Numbered from the stretch's first letter, positions 1 to 16,973 are shown. The stretch is 64,000 nucleotides of DNA from Oikopleura dioica (GCA_907165135.1 OU015567.1:14265001-14329000), one strand, 5' to 3'. Program-made: numbers and translations. Notes: generated by a model not told the origin, from the sequence alone.

Positions 1-2932
<2,932 letters not shown>

Positions 2933-4031
2933 AACTCAAAACCCTAAAAAATCAGTCTGCAAAACCGTCTTCTGCAATTCAAAAATTCCTGTTCTGTCTT
3001 CCACCTTCTGTGGCCTTATTATTCTAGCTTCGGAATCAAACAAAAAATAGAAAACAACTGACCAATTCATAAAGATTCCTGGCTTATCACGTGTATTCGT
3101 AATAATTTTATTTTTCATTTTTAAATGGTTTCAATAAAACATCTTTCATCCAGTTGCCTATTTATTTTTAAATAATATACCGATCGATGGTAAACTTCTG
3201 GTCCAAAATGAGCCTTAGATACTATGGACCAATAACAGTTATCCGTCAGAGACCTTATTTCTGATCTCCTCGGTATACCTGAATTTTTGAGGCTGAAAGC
3301 GATGTTGTTATAATAATTATTTAATAAATAATTGATTAATATGGTGCAATATATTTTTAACAGCTTTACTAACTTACCTATTTTCGAGCTGATAACCTGA
3401 TAATGCAATTTTACCTTCATTATTAACAAAAAATTACCTACGTGCAATCCTTATATTTAACAGTTAACTATTTATTTATCTGTAAATATTTATATTTCAA
3501 ACTTACTTGCTCCGCTCCTTTTCAAGATCAACTTACCCTTTCTTCTTTCTGCTATCTTTTTTGTTCTATCGAAGTTAGAATAGCTGACTAATGCATGTTA
3601 TGTAACCCTACTGTAGCGTGTTTATCTTCCCTCCCAAAATATCTCTGTCAAACTATATTTTACCTAAACAGTTATTTTCCCGAATGGAGGTAGAGAAATA
3701 TAGATTTTCACTTTCAATGACCGAAAGTTTGGATGAGCGGCCTCAGATGAGTTAAATTGTTGCGTTCAGAGAGCACTAGAATCATCCTATGATGCTAGGA
3801 TGAACTTGGACTGTTTCAGTTTGAATCTTTTCCAGTTGAAAAAGTTCGTCGAAAGTAAACATCAGAAAAAGGTACGCAAAGAATCACTAGAACAGGTCAC
3901 ATGTTGAATTGCAAATCTTAAAAATACCCACCGCTCAACTGAACTTGCGTCCGGGATCTCTCTAGAAGACCCCCGCGGCCGGCTCTTTTCGAGAGTTGTT
4001 GGTTTCACTCTTTTTGGGTGACAGAGAAAAA
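2933..4031. other. Intergenic region GFPT-CNOT1
   Basis: AT-rich sequence of about 1.1 kb. I see no convincing exon on either strand. The part before 4031 is more GC-rich (about 3950-4000) and probably holds the CNOT1 promoter and 5' UTR. No TATA box is obvious. Confidence 0.5.
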
Positions 4032-7000
4032 ATGCCCACCGAGACCAAAAAGAGCAATCAGCGGCAGCGATTTCCCCGTCGCCGCCAACTTACGAGGAAA
4101 AATTTTGAAAAATTGAAAAAAAAGACAAACAGGCCTCAGAGAAAGCAGCTTTTGACAAAGATGTTCAGAGTCCACAAAGACTAGAAGAAGAGATACGCTC
4201 ACTCTGTAGATCGTTAGGGCAGGAGGCGACCGTTCATTTGCTCAAAGTTCTTCTCCAGTTCCAGGAGAAGTCTGCTCACCCGGTAAGATAGCAGCCACCG
4301 GTCGGCTCAAAGTCTATTTGTTTTTAGGTCGAGCCAGCAGTCCTCTCTGAACTTGCATCGCTATTAAGCTCAGAGTCCGGCCGCGCTGCTTTCGTCACCG
4401 CAGGTACTTCCCCACCTAGAGAACCTCTTATCCACACTCATCCCTTTTTCAGCGGACCAAACTGCTGCGAAAGACCTACTCCCGCTCATCACCGACGGTC
4501 TAGGCCTATCATCCGCTCAGGTGCGTGTCTCTCAGACAACGAAAATCTAGCTATTGATTCTAGAGTCTTGCCCTTGCGCTAAGCCTCACGAAAGCGAAAT
4601 CGCCCGAAGTACGAGCCGCTGGAATAGAGTTCATTCAAAAAACTCTCCCGCAAGTCTTGGAAGACGTTTGTGCCACAGACAACCTCCAAGTAATATTCGT
4701 ACAGTTGATAAAGCCCCTAAAATCGTTTATCCTAGGGCCTAGATCTCATCGTACACGGATTACTGCTATATCTTTGGAATAATCCATCAGTAGTCGACGA
4801 AGAAACAAAGGTGAGAAAAAATTGCTTCTTCTCACGTGTGCAACTGCTCTTTAGGACAAGTTCTACCAGCACCTGGTGAATCAATTCACCTTTGTTCCGA
4901 CTATCTATCGACCTCTCATTCCCAACTTGTAAGTCGCCCACTTAAAAAACCGATGTTAGTTAAATCTTTTCAAGCGAACAATACAAAACCGAACAAGACG
5001 AAACCGACGATCTCCTGAAGCTCATCCAGCCAATGGACGCAAATCAACTTCCTGATCTGTTCCGTGAAGTCGGTTATGGCTCCACATCGACAGTCGCCGA
5101 TTGCAAGAAGGTTCTCTCCAAAGTATGGACGAAGGAAGGCGACAAGATCTCGCCCTCGGCAATCGCAAAGACCCTTTTTGTGATGGGAAAGACTGTTGTT
5201 GGACTAACTTCTGAGCCTGCAATTACCTCCAGTTTCTTGGAAAGGGACTTTTCTGCCAATGACATCCCAAAGGTAAATAACCATAAGATTTTTACGGCCT
5301 TTACCGTCCGGTATTAATTCTAACCCTTCCTTGACCACGGAAGGAGGACTTTAATTACCGTGTGAAGCAGCAGGCTACTTACCGGTTGCGCACAATGAAC
5401 GTACCAATGGCTGTTTATTCCTGACCGTAAAATCTCTCAACTTTTTAACTCAATTTCTCAAATCTAGGGCTGGAATCCCGAAGTTCTCGCGGAGGCCGTC
5501 TACCAAAGCGATCCCCACTTCAACTGGCACGATGTCGTCCAGTCCTTCGACTTCCCTGGTTTCAAAGTTGACAACGAACCCGCGCTCAATCTACTGGTGA
5601 GCTGTATCAAGTACGGGCTGCACTTACGGGACAAAAGTGTGCCTTATGACAAGATACCCTTTCCAGTAGATCGCATTCTTCAGCGATGGAACAACCGCGA
5701 AGGCCAGTTCTCCTTCCTCAAGCAAGCTCTCTTATCACCAGATATTATCCCCTTCGGAATCTACGAATGCAACAAGGCGCAGCTATCTGCGCTGAAGACC
5801 CTTCCAGACGCCAATGATCCAAAAGTCAAGTGCTGGCAGAGCATTGATCTGATGCAGGCACTGCTCAACCTTGGCGACGACGCGAGTGTACGAGAACGCG
5901 TCAAGGAACTGATCCACGACGGAATCAACTACTGCCCAGATGTGATCGTCCTCGCTCTTGCGCAAGCCCAGGTGCATTGGTCTGCGCTGCGGCGGGATTT
6001 GCTCGAGCTCTTGCTGGATAAATACGTCGTTAATCAACACCCGAATTCTCTCTCCATTATCACTTTCATCTGGACCAACTGCGAGCAGGTTCCTCAGATT
6101 AGAGACCTTCTCGTGCACTCGCTCAAGAAGTACTACCGGGAGAACCAAAGTGATGCGGCACTAATACGCGTCTGCGACATTGCCAAGGAGATCAAAGCGC
6201 TCCAGGTTCTGCTCAAAGTCCAGTCCGAAGCCGATTTCGCCTTTGCCATTAAACTCGCCATTCAAGCATCGCGGCATAATTACCTGAACTTCAAAAAGTG
6301 GCTCGAGGACTACTCCTCAAACGTAACCTTCCTGCGCGAGCTCAATCAATACCGACTCATGGTCAGCGCGCATACGATGTCGCCAATGGAGCAGCCGAAA
6401 GAAATCGAAATCATTCGCGAATTTCTTTCGCAACTGAGCTCAATGAGCAGCAAGCCACCCGGCGTCTCGCAGGGCATGGAGCCGAGAATGATTTCGCCAA
6501 GTGTGCCCTTCTCTGAAGCCAATCTTCGCGTAATGGGTCAGACCTCGCCTCCCAACATCGGCGGCTACAACCCAGCTGAAATGAACATCGGACTGCCTCA
6601 TCTCAATCGACCCAATGTTTCTGGAGTGCCACCCTCGTCAGTTCCCGGTTTGAGCTTCATTCAAGGATTACCACAAGATCCAACGGGCTTGATGACACCA
6701 GCAAGTTTTGGCGCTCTTCCTGGAATGCCAAAGCCGCCAGTTAGCAACGCAGGATTCAACTTTCAACCAGCTCCGAATCTCGGCCAGCCTCTTGCGAACC
6801 CGATGCAGCGACCAATGCAAATGCCTGAAGAAGAAGCAGAAGTCATGGATCCTTTGATGAGATCTGTGGACAACCTCTATCGCGAATTATTCAGCGGAAA
6901 GATCACCGAAGAGTACCTCGTTGGACAGATCCAACAAATGAAGACGAACCCGAATCAGCAAAAAGAATTCAAAATGATCCTCAGCCAGCTGATCAAAGAA

Positions 7001-10000
7001 TTTCGACACTACTCGCAGTTCCCGACGGATAAAGTCGAATGCATCGCGAAAGTTTGGGGAAAGATTCTCTCCGACGAGATCTTGGACGATGCGCGAGACC
7101 TCAAGCAATTCTTGGATCATGTTTATCACGCGCTAAAAGAAGGCCTCAAAGGAAATGACAAGATGCTGCTCTTTGGTGAAACTGCACTTCAGATTTTCAT
7201 CCTCAAATCGAGCAATGCACAGGAGATGCTTGCCAAGAAAGCGATTTATCAGCAGTTCTGTGCCCGCGTCGTCCGTGAAATATTTGCTAATGGCGGGGAA
7301 AACGCATCACGCCGCCGTCTATGATCGCAAGAATCAAGGTCAGTAATCCATTATGAAACAATTGTTACGCTATCCTTAAGTTTTAACCGACCGGTTCGTA
7401 AGTTAGTTTTCGCGCACCTTCTATTTTGAGTCCGTAATTGGCCGCGCCCGCCCACGCCGTCGGTCCTCCGAGTCGAGTCGATGATCGAAATCGTATCCCC
7501 TTTAGCCCAGCCCCCGCTGAACACTCCCAGATTTACAGTCAAAAAATAGAACGCGCGCAACAGTTTTTTTAAATCACGGAAAATTTAATATTTTATGAAG
7601 GAATGCGCTGCCTTGGCAGATGTGCGCCATCCACCCAACGATGTGTCCGACAAGATCAAGTTTATCATCAACAACATGAGCCCAAACAATGTCAAAGAAA
7701 AGGCGAATGAGGTGCGTCGTCTGCTCGACGATAATCCAGGCTTCTACAGATGGTTTGGAACTTATATGATCAAGGAGCGAATCCTCAAGGAGGAGAATTT
7801 CCTTGGACTCTATGCCGAGCTCACCGAAGCGCTTTCGGAAAAGACTGCTATCGATCCTCCGTTCACGCAGACTGTTCGAACTGATTTAGTTGCCGGAATC
7901 AAGGCTTTGCTTCAACAGGAGAAGCAATCCGGAGACATGGACTCAAGAAAACGACTGAAATACATGGGTCGCTTCTTAGGCCTAATAACCATCGAAAGAA
8001 ACCGTCCCATTATTGCCGATGAGATCGACTTCAAGCTACTTCTGCTCGAAGCTCACCTTCGAAAACGTCGAGGAAGTCCAAACTCAAATGTCGAGCTCAA
8101 GTTTGTCGTCCCTTTCGTCGCCAAAGTGATTGAATCGACGAAAAAGTCGGAAGTCTTCGCCCTTCGCGTCGAAACCGTCCAAGAGCATCGTCAAGAGCCG
8201 AAACTCATCGCCACCGGTAACGCTTGGACCCGAGGTGTCATGTGCACCCTTATCGAGCTCTGCAAGGACCCTGATGCCATGGAAATGGTCAAATTCGAGG
8301 TCGAGCTGTTGTTGAAAGAGCAGAAATTGTCGATGGAGCACTTTGAAATACTAGCGCACGAAAGCGTCCTCCAGAGCAAAGAAATGATGGAGACAATCAT
8401 GTCTCCTCGTTACAAGTCTCAGTTGAGCGTGAACAAAGACGCTGGTCTCCAGGTTCCGATTGCTACGACCCCTGTCGATCCACGCAGTATCCCTAGCAGC
8501 ATGGGTAACATCCATCCTCCCCAGCCGCAGCGAATGCCCTCGCAAACATCAATGGAGCAGCCTCCTTTGCCATCTTACACGCCACAGTTCTATTACGACA
8601 AGATTGACGTGTCGACAGACGATATGAACACTCTTCTTCCTTACCTCAAGGTCAGAGAAAACTTGCCAATCGTCCAGGCTCTCGGCGGCTCTCAACAAGT
8701 CAAGCTCTTCCTTCTCGCCAAAGCGTTCTCGCAGTGTTTCCTCGAGCAACAGCCCTTGTGTGATCTTATCGAACGTCAAATCGACAGGAATTCGCAAATC
8801 GCTGCCATTGCTACTGAGGCTCTTATCAAGAAGGACTTTGCTCTTGAAATCGATGATCACTTGATGTCCTCGTGCGCGAATTACTTGAGCAGATACCTGG
8901 CTGCTGGTATGTCTATGAACTCGCTTGCGAATAAAGAAATCGGCTTCGCCCGTAACATCCAAGACAGACTACAGGAGCTGATCAAGCAGAAGCTTGTCTC
9001 GACGCCAGATGAAATCATCAATGAAAACGCAAAGATCCTCGTTGAGGACAACATCGAGCTGTTTATCTGTTTCATTCAAAAACGCACCTCGCACCAAGCT
9101 ATAAGAAAAGTAGAACAACGACTTTTGCCTGAAATCCGAACGCGTCAACGATGTCGTACTGATCCAGGCCTAGAGCGGCAATTTGTCCAGAGTTTGTCGA
9201 ACATTCGACAGTATCACCTCGCCGTTATGCCCGAGCAGATCCGTCTCACTCCTCAAGGCGTTAAGCAAGAGCAACTTCGTGTGTATGAAGAATTCGCCGT
9301 CAACGTTCCAGGCTTTATCCCCAGCCCGCCGATGTCGATCAACCAGCGACAGCCAGCTCAACCGCAGCTGAATCCTTCAGGACCAACGAGTCAAGCCTGG
9401 CTCAGCAGCAATCTTGTGCCTTTATACAAGAAGCATTTTGAAACTTTCAAAAGCAAAATGGCCGAAATCCCGCGTCAGGACGTTGCGATCCCGGCTGCCG
9501 ACATTCGCGGAATGATGCAAGTGCTCCAAACCCTCACCGATGGTCTTCAAACTGCCGCTACCACGAGAGACTTAGAGTCGACTACGAAATTCATCAAAAA
9601 TCTTCATTATTGTTTCATCGTTGCGTTCCGAAAGTCACATGATCCCCATGCGGGCAGTGACGAGGATAGATACTGGAAGAGTTTTGCTTCGCTATTTGCG
9701 CTCTGTCTTAGGGAAATGCAATCAAGCTTCGACCAAGAAGTCTCTCCCAACTGGTTCGCTAACAGAGTTCTTTACTCCATGGATATTCAGGCTTCTTCTT
9801 CCCAAACGACTGGAATTATCGGTAAAAGGAGTACACGAGTTCTGTTTATTCAACACTTTTTAGATCCATTTTACCTTGACCCTCGATACACCGAAGAAAT
9901 GAAGCTTCTTTTATTAAACAAAATCGTCCTACCTGACCAATACGACAAGTTTCTTCAACACTCTATTATTCAAGTCGCCAAATGTACCCTTGATCAGCAC

Positions 10001-12451
10001 GCCACGATGTTCAAGCTTGGAGCCCTTTCGCCAAGACAGTATTTGGACCGAATCATTCAATTTTGCATAGACTTGTGGGTATCACTACTGGCCAATCCAG
10101 CCCAAACTGGGCCGAACAAGGGCGACGAGCTAGTTCAGGAATTCGCGGAAACGATTCCAATCATCGTTAATAACTTCAACAGCCACCCGTTCAACTCCCT
10201 TTCTGAAGAAACTCGTTCTAAAGTTCACGGTAAAGACTTATTTTCAAAGGCCATTTTTAATCACTCTTTTCAAGAGTTCAAAACGAGATATCTCGACGCT
10301 GAAAACACTCGCTTCAAAATCCAAATGTCCAACGGCAATACTGCCCAACAAATGATGCAATCTGGCATGTCCGAAGCCAAGAAAGACCTTCGCCAAGCAG
10401 GCGCTGAATTCAAAAATAATACTGCTCGACAACTGCTGGAACAGTGGGTCAAAATTTTCTCAGGAAGAGATGCCGGCCGAGACTCGACCAGAGGCTTCTC
10501 GGCTTATGTTGCGATTCTCAACGAAGCGCACATTTTGAAGACCGACGAGTGCATCAAAAGGTACGTCTTGCCATTAAAAAGCTTTTCTAATCCGATATTT
10601 TTATAGATTTATCCGCTGCTGTACAGAAATTTGTGTTGATGTCCCCTCTAACCTCGACGATATGAAAATGCGACTCAATGTCTATCAACAAATTGATGCA
10701 TTTGTTAGGCTCGTTTGCCTTCTTATCAAGCATTCCGGCGATACAACTAACCCTGGTAACACTGCGCTTCCCTTGTTCCGGCTTTGATTTTTTCGTTCAG
10801 GCACGAAAGTTAATTTGTTGAACCAGGTTCTTGGAATTGTTATCGGTGTTTGCCTCGAGCATCAGCAGCAGCGTGGAAAGGACTTTGATCAGATGCCCTT
10901 CCAGCGTATTTTCATCATGCTCTTCTACGAGCTCTGTGCTCCTGAGGAAGTTCTTGTCTCTATCAACTGGCACACTCTTCAAGCCTTCACCCAAGCTTAC
11001 CATCACCTTCGACCAGCGAAAGGTAAAAAGTGAACCCGATTACCAGCTCTATACTTTACCATTAGCGCCTGGTTTCGTTTTCGCTTGGATCGAGCTCATC
11101 GGATACCGAACATATGTCAGCAGAATGATGAGCCACACGCCAGAGAAGAAGGGATGGCCCATGTACGCCCAGGTAATACCAAAAACTCTTAATGACTCTT
11201 CTATTCAACCGCTTCTTTAGCTTCTGTCTGACATGATCAAGTTCATGGCGCCTCATCTTAGAAATCCAAGCACGATGAGCCCCGCCTTCAAGCAGCTCTA
11301 CGACGGCATGCTCCGCCTCCTCTTGGTGCTCTTCCATGATTATCCACAGTTCCTTCTTTCTTATCATTACGGTAAGATCGTAGAATTACTTCTGTAATTG
11401 ACCCAAACTTGTTCAGCTTTCTGTGATATTGTGCCGCCAAACTGCATCCAGCTTAGGAACCTTATCTTATCGGCGTATCCCAAACATATTGCTGATGATC
11501 CGCAGTACAATACTCAGAAGCTTATCTTGGATAATGATGTTCACGAGAAGCTCAAGCTCATGGGAGACATGTACCGAGCTCCATCAATTCTTACGAAATA
11601 CGAGGTTCGTAAGAAAATCAAAAGGCCCTTCTTAATTTCCTTAGAACTCGATCAAACCAGACGACTTCAAGCAGAAACTCGAGAGCTATCTCAAGGACCG
11701 CCAAAACACCGAGTTCCTCACTCTTGATCTCGTCAACTACCTGATGAAGACCAAGGAAGACCAAAGAACAACTGGCACCAAGTGGAACACCCTGGTCATC
11801 AACGCCGTTGTCATCTTTGTTGGTGAGCAAGCGATCGCTCAAATACTCGGAAAGGTACAATAAATTGCATTAAAACTGACTATCAATGTTCTTCTTTAGC
11901 AACAAGCGCCAAATCCGGACACTGTTGCCCACAACTCATTCATGGATATCTACCAGGTATTGCATCAATTCGTTTGGCTTGGGATCTAAAGCAATATTCT
12001 AGAGCCTCGCAGTCAGCTTGGACACCGAAGGTCGATACATGTTCCTGAACGCGATCGCTAACCAGCTTCGATACCCCAACGTTCATACATGGTACTTTAT
12101 GGAAGTTATTCTCCATCTTTTCGCTGAGTCTGGCGCTACCGTTCGCGAGCAGATATCTCGGTAAGATCAATCAGCTTGATAGTCGTCTAATTCAATTTAG
12201 TGTTATGCTTGAGCGAGTGCTGCTACAGGCCCCTCATCCGTGGGGTACGCTTGTCACGTGCCTTTTGATGATGAAGAGAAAGGACTTCTGGGAGGCCGAG
12301 TTTGTCAACTCTCATCCAAACGTAAGGCGAAGAATATTAGCCTTTTTTGACCTGATAAATTCAGATTCGAAAGCAACTGGAACTTTTCTACGAAAAAGCT
12401 CTCCGCCAGGGTGTTGCCTACCAAAAAGCCCCGCCACTTTCGGAAGCTTAA
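4032..12451 (+). CDS. CNOT1: CCR4-NOT complex scaffold subunit 1
   Basis: CNOT1 is the large scaffold that holds the CCR4-NOT deadenylases and recruits repressors such as Nanos, Tob and GW182 to shorten mRNA poly(A) tails in the cytoplasm. The order of segments matches the family: N-terminal HEAT part ([28 protein letters not shown]), [12 protein letters not shown], the MIF4G-like CAF1-binding part, the CN9BD bundle, then the C-terminal NOT1 domain with [78 protein letters not shown] and the end at TAA 12449-12451. The start ATG 4032 is chosen because a 47-nt GT-AG intron (4078-4124) joins it in frame to the conserved region; the short N-terminus is a guess. About 22 exons, mostly with 40-60-nt introns, but exons 5468-7338 and 7601-9821 are large. 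Two introns (9822-9863 and 10230-10274) are multiples of three without stops. Frame breaks by one base near 7290-7300 (see findings). Confidence 0.95.
7339..7600 (+). other. Long intron in CNOT1
   Basis: A 262-nt GT-AG intron between ...[10 protein letters not shown] and [10 protein letters not shown]. It is longer than most introns of this gene and has a GC-rich core (about 7440-7500), but no recognisable gene or repeat. Human CNOT1 reads continuously across this position, so it is an intron and not a gene boundary. Confidence 0.7.
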
Positions 12452-13420
12452 GAGAATCATCCTGCCAGAGTTCGACTTTCTGAATGAAAGATCAACTTCC
12501 CCTTTTCTATAAATATATTTCGCCCCTTTTTCGTTACCTAAATGTGAAAAAACCCCACCTAGAACAAATTTATAAATTTATTTTTCAATTCAATAGTCAT
12601 TTATTAAGTAAATATACAACATATAAAAATAGTAACTACTGCTTCAAGCTCAAGCCTTTTTTGCTTAATCGAGGTGTAAAGTGCATTTTCCGCAATTATT
12701 GCTTTCTTTTCAAAAACCAACTCCCAGGCGCCGTGGTGGTAGTAGTTATGTACAGAAATCGTCCCTCTCTGTACCTTTGCGATTACCAAACTGCCCTTAA
12801 ATCTCTACACTGATATCTGCCACAAATTTTCTTTCTCTCTACTGTTCTCTACATGTCCATTTGAAGTTCACCTGCGGTGCACTGCCCGCACAACTCAATA
12901 CATGAATCAAAAAACATAAAAAACGCGCACCTTGTAAAATTGTCTCCTCTTTACATGTCAGTTTAGCCGGACTCGGATGGGCTTCCGAGAGTTACTCGGT
13001 AATGAGGAGCGAGAGATCTCACATTTGAAAGGCATCGGCATTTTAGCAGGGCAGGGTGGTTATTTCTATAGCGAAAAGTTTAAAATAAATTGCATCAAGA
13101 GAAAGATAAAACGTAATTTCTCTGGAGTCGGACCATTTACGAAAACGGACCAAATTGTAGCAGTCATAATTCTGGCAGTCGACTGTAAGCATTTTTCATT
13201 TGAAAGAATGATGATGGAAATGCTATGAGGGAAACTTCCTCTCTGAATATCAGTTTTCCTTGTGTCTTAATTTCAGCCAAGGTTCCAGTGTTGTTTTTTT
13301 AACGAAAGAAAATTCCCTTTGGCTAGCAAACTCAGTTTTATTCTATATCGTGTCAAGTAAGAATATTCGATGACTTTTTAAATGAATAATTGTCGAAAAT
13401 TGAGGTCTAGTTAGAATGAT
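12452..13420. other. CNOT1 3' UTR and intergenic region
   Basis: AT-rich sequence with AATTTATAAATTTATTTTTC-type stretches downstream of the CNOT1 stop. I see no conserved coding segment. A 109-codon open frame at 12484-12813 has no recognisable features and lies where the 3' UTR is expected. Confidence 0.45.
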
Positions 13421-13439
13421 TTCTTACCACCCTGTCAAC

Positions 13440-16400
13440 AGAGCAGGCACTTACAGCTAAACAAATTGATGCGGCACCGGCTTCCACCTTCGTCCAGCTG
13501 GCGGCTTCCTCGAGCAGGTGCGTTCAACTCTGGAGGAGTCGCAATGAGAGCAAAGTTGGAATTGAGCTACTGAAAGTTAGTAACCCAACGTTGGTCGTTG
13601 ATTTATTCATTTGGAATTGGTAGATTTGCGAGCAGTTCGCGGATTTCAGTGTTGGTGACAACCAAATGATCGACTGTGTCCTTTCCGCATGCATAAACAG
13701 CCGAAGTAGGAAGTGCTACCTTTGCAGAATGAAAGACAAACGAAATCGAAAGCACAACTCGCCTTGGAACTCGCGATTTGATCATTCCCCTCAATGTCAG
13801 GTGAGCAATCGCTCAGGCTATCAAGACTTTTTCCCCAAAAATTGAAAGAATCGCAGAAGAAGCTAGTCAAACGATTTAGAGCTGGGCATCATCGATAATC
13901 GCACACCGAGCCCTGTCGCGTGTCCATAGTCCTGATTACTTGGATTCGTGTCGCCGGTAACAATCACAGTCACAATTACCAAACAAAAATGTTCTCGTGA
14001 AAAAATTTCAAATTGAAACTTTTCATGGCATGAAAAATTATCCTCCTTCATTTACCATTCAAATCACTTCGAAAAGAATGTATTTTATTGCTTTCTGTTA
14101 TTTGGACTTATCTTGCTTCAAGAGCTCTCAAGTTGGCGGCGGAAATTTTTGCAGATCAATCACGCGAATGTCTTTCAATAATAGGTAGTTTAGTTCACTT
14201 TGTTGCCAAACTTTTAAATTATGATCAGGCGGAGATGTGTTGCCAGAAGAAATTTGCCAAAAAATCGTTCGCATGGCAATCTTCAGCGATAAAGAAACCC
14301 TTCGAAATGAGCAGTTGAAAAAGCTCGGAGTAGCAGTTTACTTGATCTACGAATCCCTTCTTCGAATGCTTGCTGGTGATATCTCCGAAGCATCCTGCTG
14401 GTCGCCGCTTTCCTTCATCTCCCGTCTTCACTTGCTGAACGAGGCGATTGACGAGTATTGCTTTACGAGAAATGAAAAGCCGTCTTATAAGCTTCTTCAT
14501 CCGTTGCCGGGGTCGTACTTGATCACTTGTCCTTATGCGTGGCCTTGGGTTCCGCTCAGAAGAGGTACTCTTTGAAAACCTTCATGTTGCTTCTTTTTAC
14601 GTTTTTATAAAGGAAAAGAGCTGGTGCTCCAAAATGTAGAAACAATGAACTCAATCCTGCTCCAGACATCTTCCACTGGCTTCGTATCATTCTGCGTCAC
14701 CGACAATTTCGTCGTGACGATCGAGACGCAAAGTAGGCGGCTTACTAAATATTTCGAGACGCTGTCTGTCTCTGACTCAGGAAAAGTTAACAAATGCCAG
14801 ACAAAATTAATGATTTTCTCCTTCATTTGCTAATTTTGGGAAGGATTGAATGATACAGATGGAAATTCGACGTCATCAAGCGACGTCGCGGAGAGAGTTT
14901 CCCTTCTCAACGTTTTCTCCATTTCTACTGGACAGTTTCTTTATCCGATTGCCTTGAATGAGCTCGATTACGATTATGACTCAGGCGAGATTTCTGAAAA
15001 AGTCGATTCGTTTTGAGTATTTCAAATTCAGATGACGAGCCTGTCCGTCTATTCCACAATCAAAAGAACGAAATCCTCGTCGTCATCGAGCGAGAAAACA
15101 GTCTCATACCGGTAACTACCGATTCTCTCTTGATCAGCCCTTCTGATAAAAATGTTTCTTTAGTCCATTCATCAAGAAAAAGGCGTAATTTCTCTCGTAA
15201 TCCGCGACGAAAAAAGCAAATCAAAGGCTTCATTGCTCGACAAGGAGTTTGGACAAGGAAGCTTGCTGGAATTCCTGAACAACGAGAAAGCCAGCTTGTC
15301 CATTTGGCATCCAGTTTGTACGCAAGGCGGTCCCTTGAGAAGGAAAGAGGTGAGTAGAGTGGAAAGTAAAAAGTATTGATCGGTGCTAGGAGTGTCACGA
15401 TTTCAGCACGTTGAAGGATAAACCGACTAGTGTAGTTTCACCCATCGACTCTGAGACGGTACAAATCAAGTGCAAGACCGGTTACGTAACGCGGGCCGTC
15501 TCTCCGCGAATCAAGCCCAGGTCTTACCGACAGTACCGCTCATCCCTCTCCACTTCTCGCTTCTACACCATCAACGAGCTTGTTTCGCATTTCTGTGAAA
15601 TCTCTCATGCAGGAAGACTTCTAAGAGTGAGGTTAGCAAGTTTGTCTTCCAAAAGAAAAACAACCGTTTTTAGCTTGGCTGACGGAACGTTACTACTAGA
15701 GCTAAATGCTGACGCCCTACTGTACTGGGAAAAGCATGACTCGAGAATTTTAGCAGCAGATTGCTGCTGGCCAAAGATTTTAATCGTCATCGAGTATGAA
15801 GAGAGCATTTGGGTACGTAAATTGACAAATGTGTTATTGGGAAAATTCTTATGATAATTCAAATTTGGCCATCCTTTGTTTTAATAATCAGAAATAATCT
15901 GAAATCATTATCAGACTCTGACATCAACCAGCACTGAGGCACCTTATACATCATTGTTGGAATTTTTTATAGGAAAAAATAGAATTTTGGTTTAAAAAGA
16001 AGCAATTATAGCACTGATCTCCAAAATCCTGTTTTACGACGGCTTCTCCAAAGATTTTTTTAATAATTTTCTTTTTAGGCTATCGATACAGAAGAAACTA
16101 TCGCCTTCCAAACAGTTCTTATAGCATCCATCGAGTCCGGCTCCTTGTGCGATATCAAAGGTAAGACTTAAAAACAGCAATATTTTTAATGAGGCCATTT
16201 GTCATTTTTCATATAGAATCAGTGTAGACCGCCAAATAATTACTTTCGGTTTCGAAGTGACAAAAGTATTCGCTTGTTTGGCATGGCGGATTTCTTGTTT
16301 AGATTGAAATTGTTTGAAGGAAAGTGTGAACTCAGGATCGCCGCATTGTAAGAGCCGAATGTTCGGAAAAATTGGCCCAGCCCATTTTTTTCTGAAAAAC

Positions 16401-16690
16401 GAACCTATGAAAATGAACCTGTGAAAGACCGTTTTTTGAAGAGAACCTATCATTTTTCTAGTGTTGGAAGTGAGCCGAAGCGACCCGCAGGAAGTCTGCA
16501 AAGAATGCGAAAGTCTGGACAAGCTTGTGCCCAACCGTGTGCCTGAAAGTGGCCCGCTTGTTTCTCAACTTCCAATTCGATTAAGGTACCTCTCTTATTT
16601 ATTTTCTCAAGGTAAAAATAATCGACTTTTAGTAATGATCGTGCTACAGTTGTATACTCGGACAATACGATTTCGATTCATCGGCTATGA
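13440..16690 (+). CDS. Uncharacterised protein with beta-propeller-like segments
   Basis: I do not recognise the family. Coding segments on + with small introns can be followed: STFVQLAASSSRCVQLW (13.48 kb), ICEQFADFSVGDNQMIDC (13.62 kb), a helical part GGDVLPEEICQKIVRMAIF (14.23 kb), PYAWPWVPLRRGKELVLQN (14.53 kb joined to 14.61 kb over a short intron), STGFVSFCVTDNFVVTIE (14.68 kb), SRFYTINELVSHFCEISH (15.56 kb), KTTVFSLADGTLLLELN (15.66 kb) and the last exon NDRATVVYSDNTISIHRL with stop TGA 16688-16690. Strands such as VQLW, VFSLADGTLLLEL and ATVVYSDNTISIHRL resemble WD/propeller blades, so a scaffold or vesicle-type propeller protein is possible. The 5' end is unresolved: no in-frame ATG is clear before 13.44 kb, and some exon joins between 13.8 and 14.1 kb are uncertain. 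The stop is 283 nt before the sorting nexin ATG. Confidence 0.5.
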
Positions 16691-16952
16691 ATCATCAAAT
16701 TGCAAATTTCATTTTCCATTTTTCAGTTTCAAATTTTGTTCAGTCAAATTTTTGTCATGAGTAAATCCGTTTCGTGTTTGTTTTGTTATTTTTTTATGTT
16801 TTATTCTCTAAAACCTCAAAAATGTCCCGAAATCTCAAGCTTCTTTCTTATTTTCTTGTTTTCTGTTTATTTATTTCTTGCTTGCGCATTTTACACCAAT
16901 TCTATTCTATATTTTTCTTTTTACAAAAAAAAAAGTTCTACCGGTATTTTAT

Positions 16953-16962
16953 GTTTTCTTAG
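16953..16962 (+). promoter_or_regulatory. Putative trans-splice acceptor before the sorting nexin
   Basis: A pyrimidine-rich stretch ending in CTTAG lies 11 nt before the ATG at 16974, with no upstream coding exon to join. In spliced-leader organisms such a site receives the leader. Inference only. Confidence 0.35.
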
Positions 16963-16973
16963 AAACAGATAGA

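Noticed and set aside
3121-3447. 108-codon minus-strand frame between GFPT and CNOT1
   Set aside because: AT-rich, Asn/Ile/Leu composition, no domain or splice support.
7595-10606. Separate gene beginning at ATG 7595
   Set aside because: The protein continues CNOT1 without a gap relative to known orthologues, and the ATG lies in the last bases of an intron just before its AG.
12484-12813. 109-codon frame after CNOT1
   Set aside because: Lies in the expected 3' UTR, AT-driven codons, no recognisable segment.
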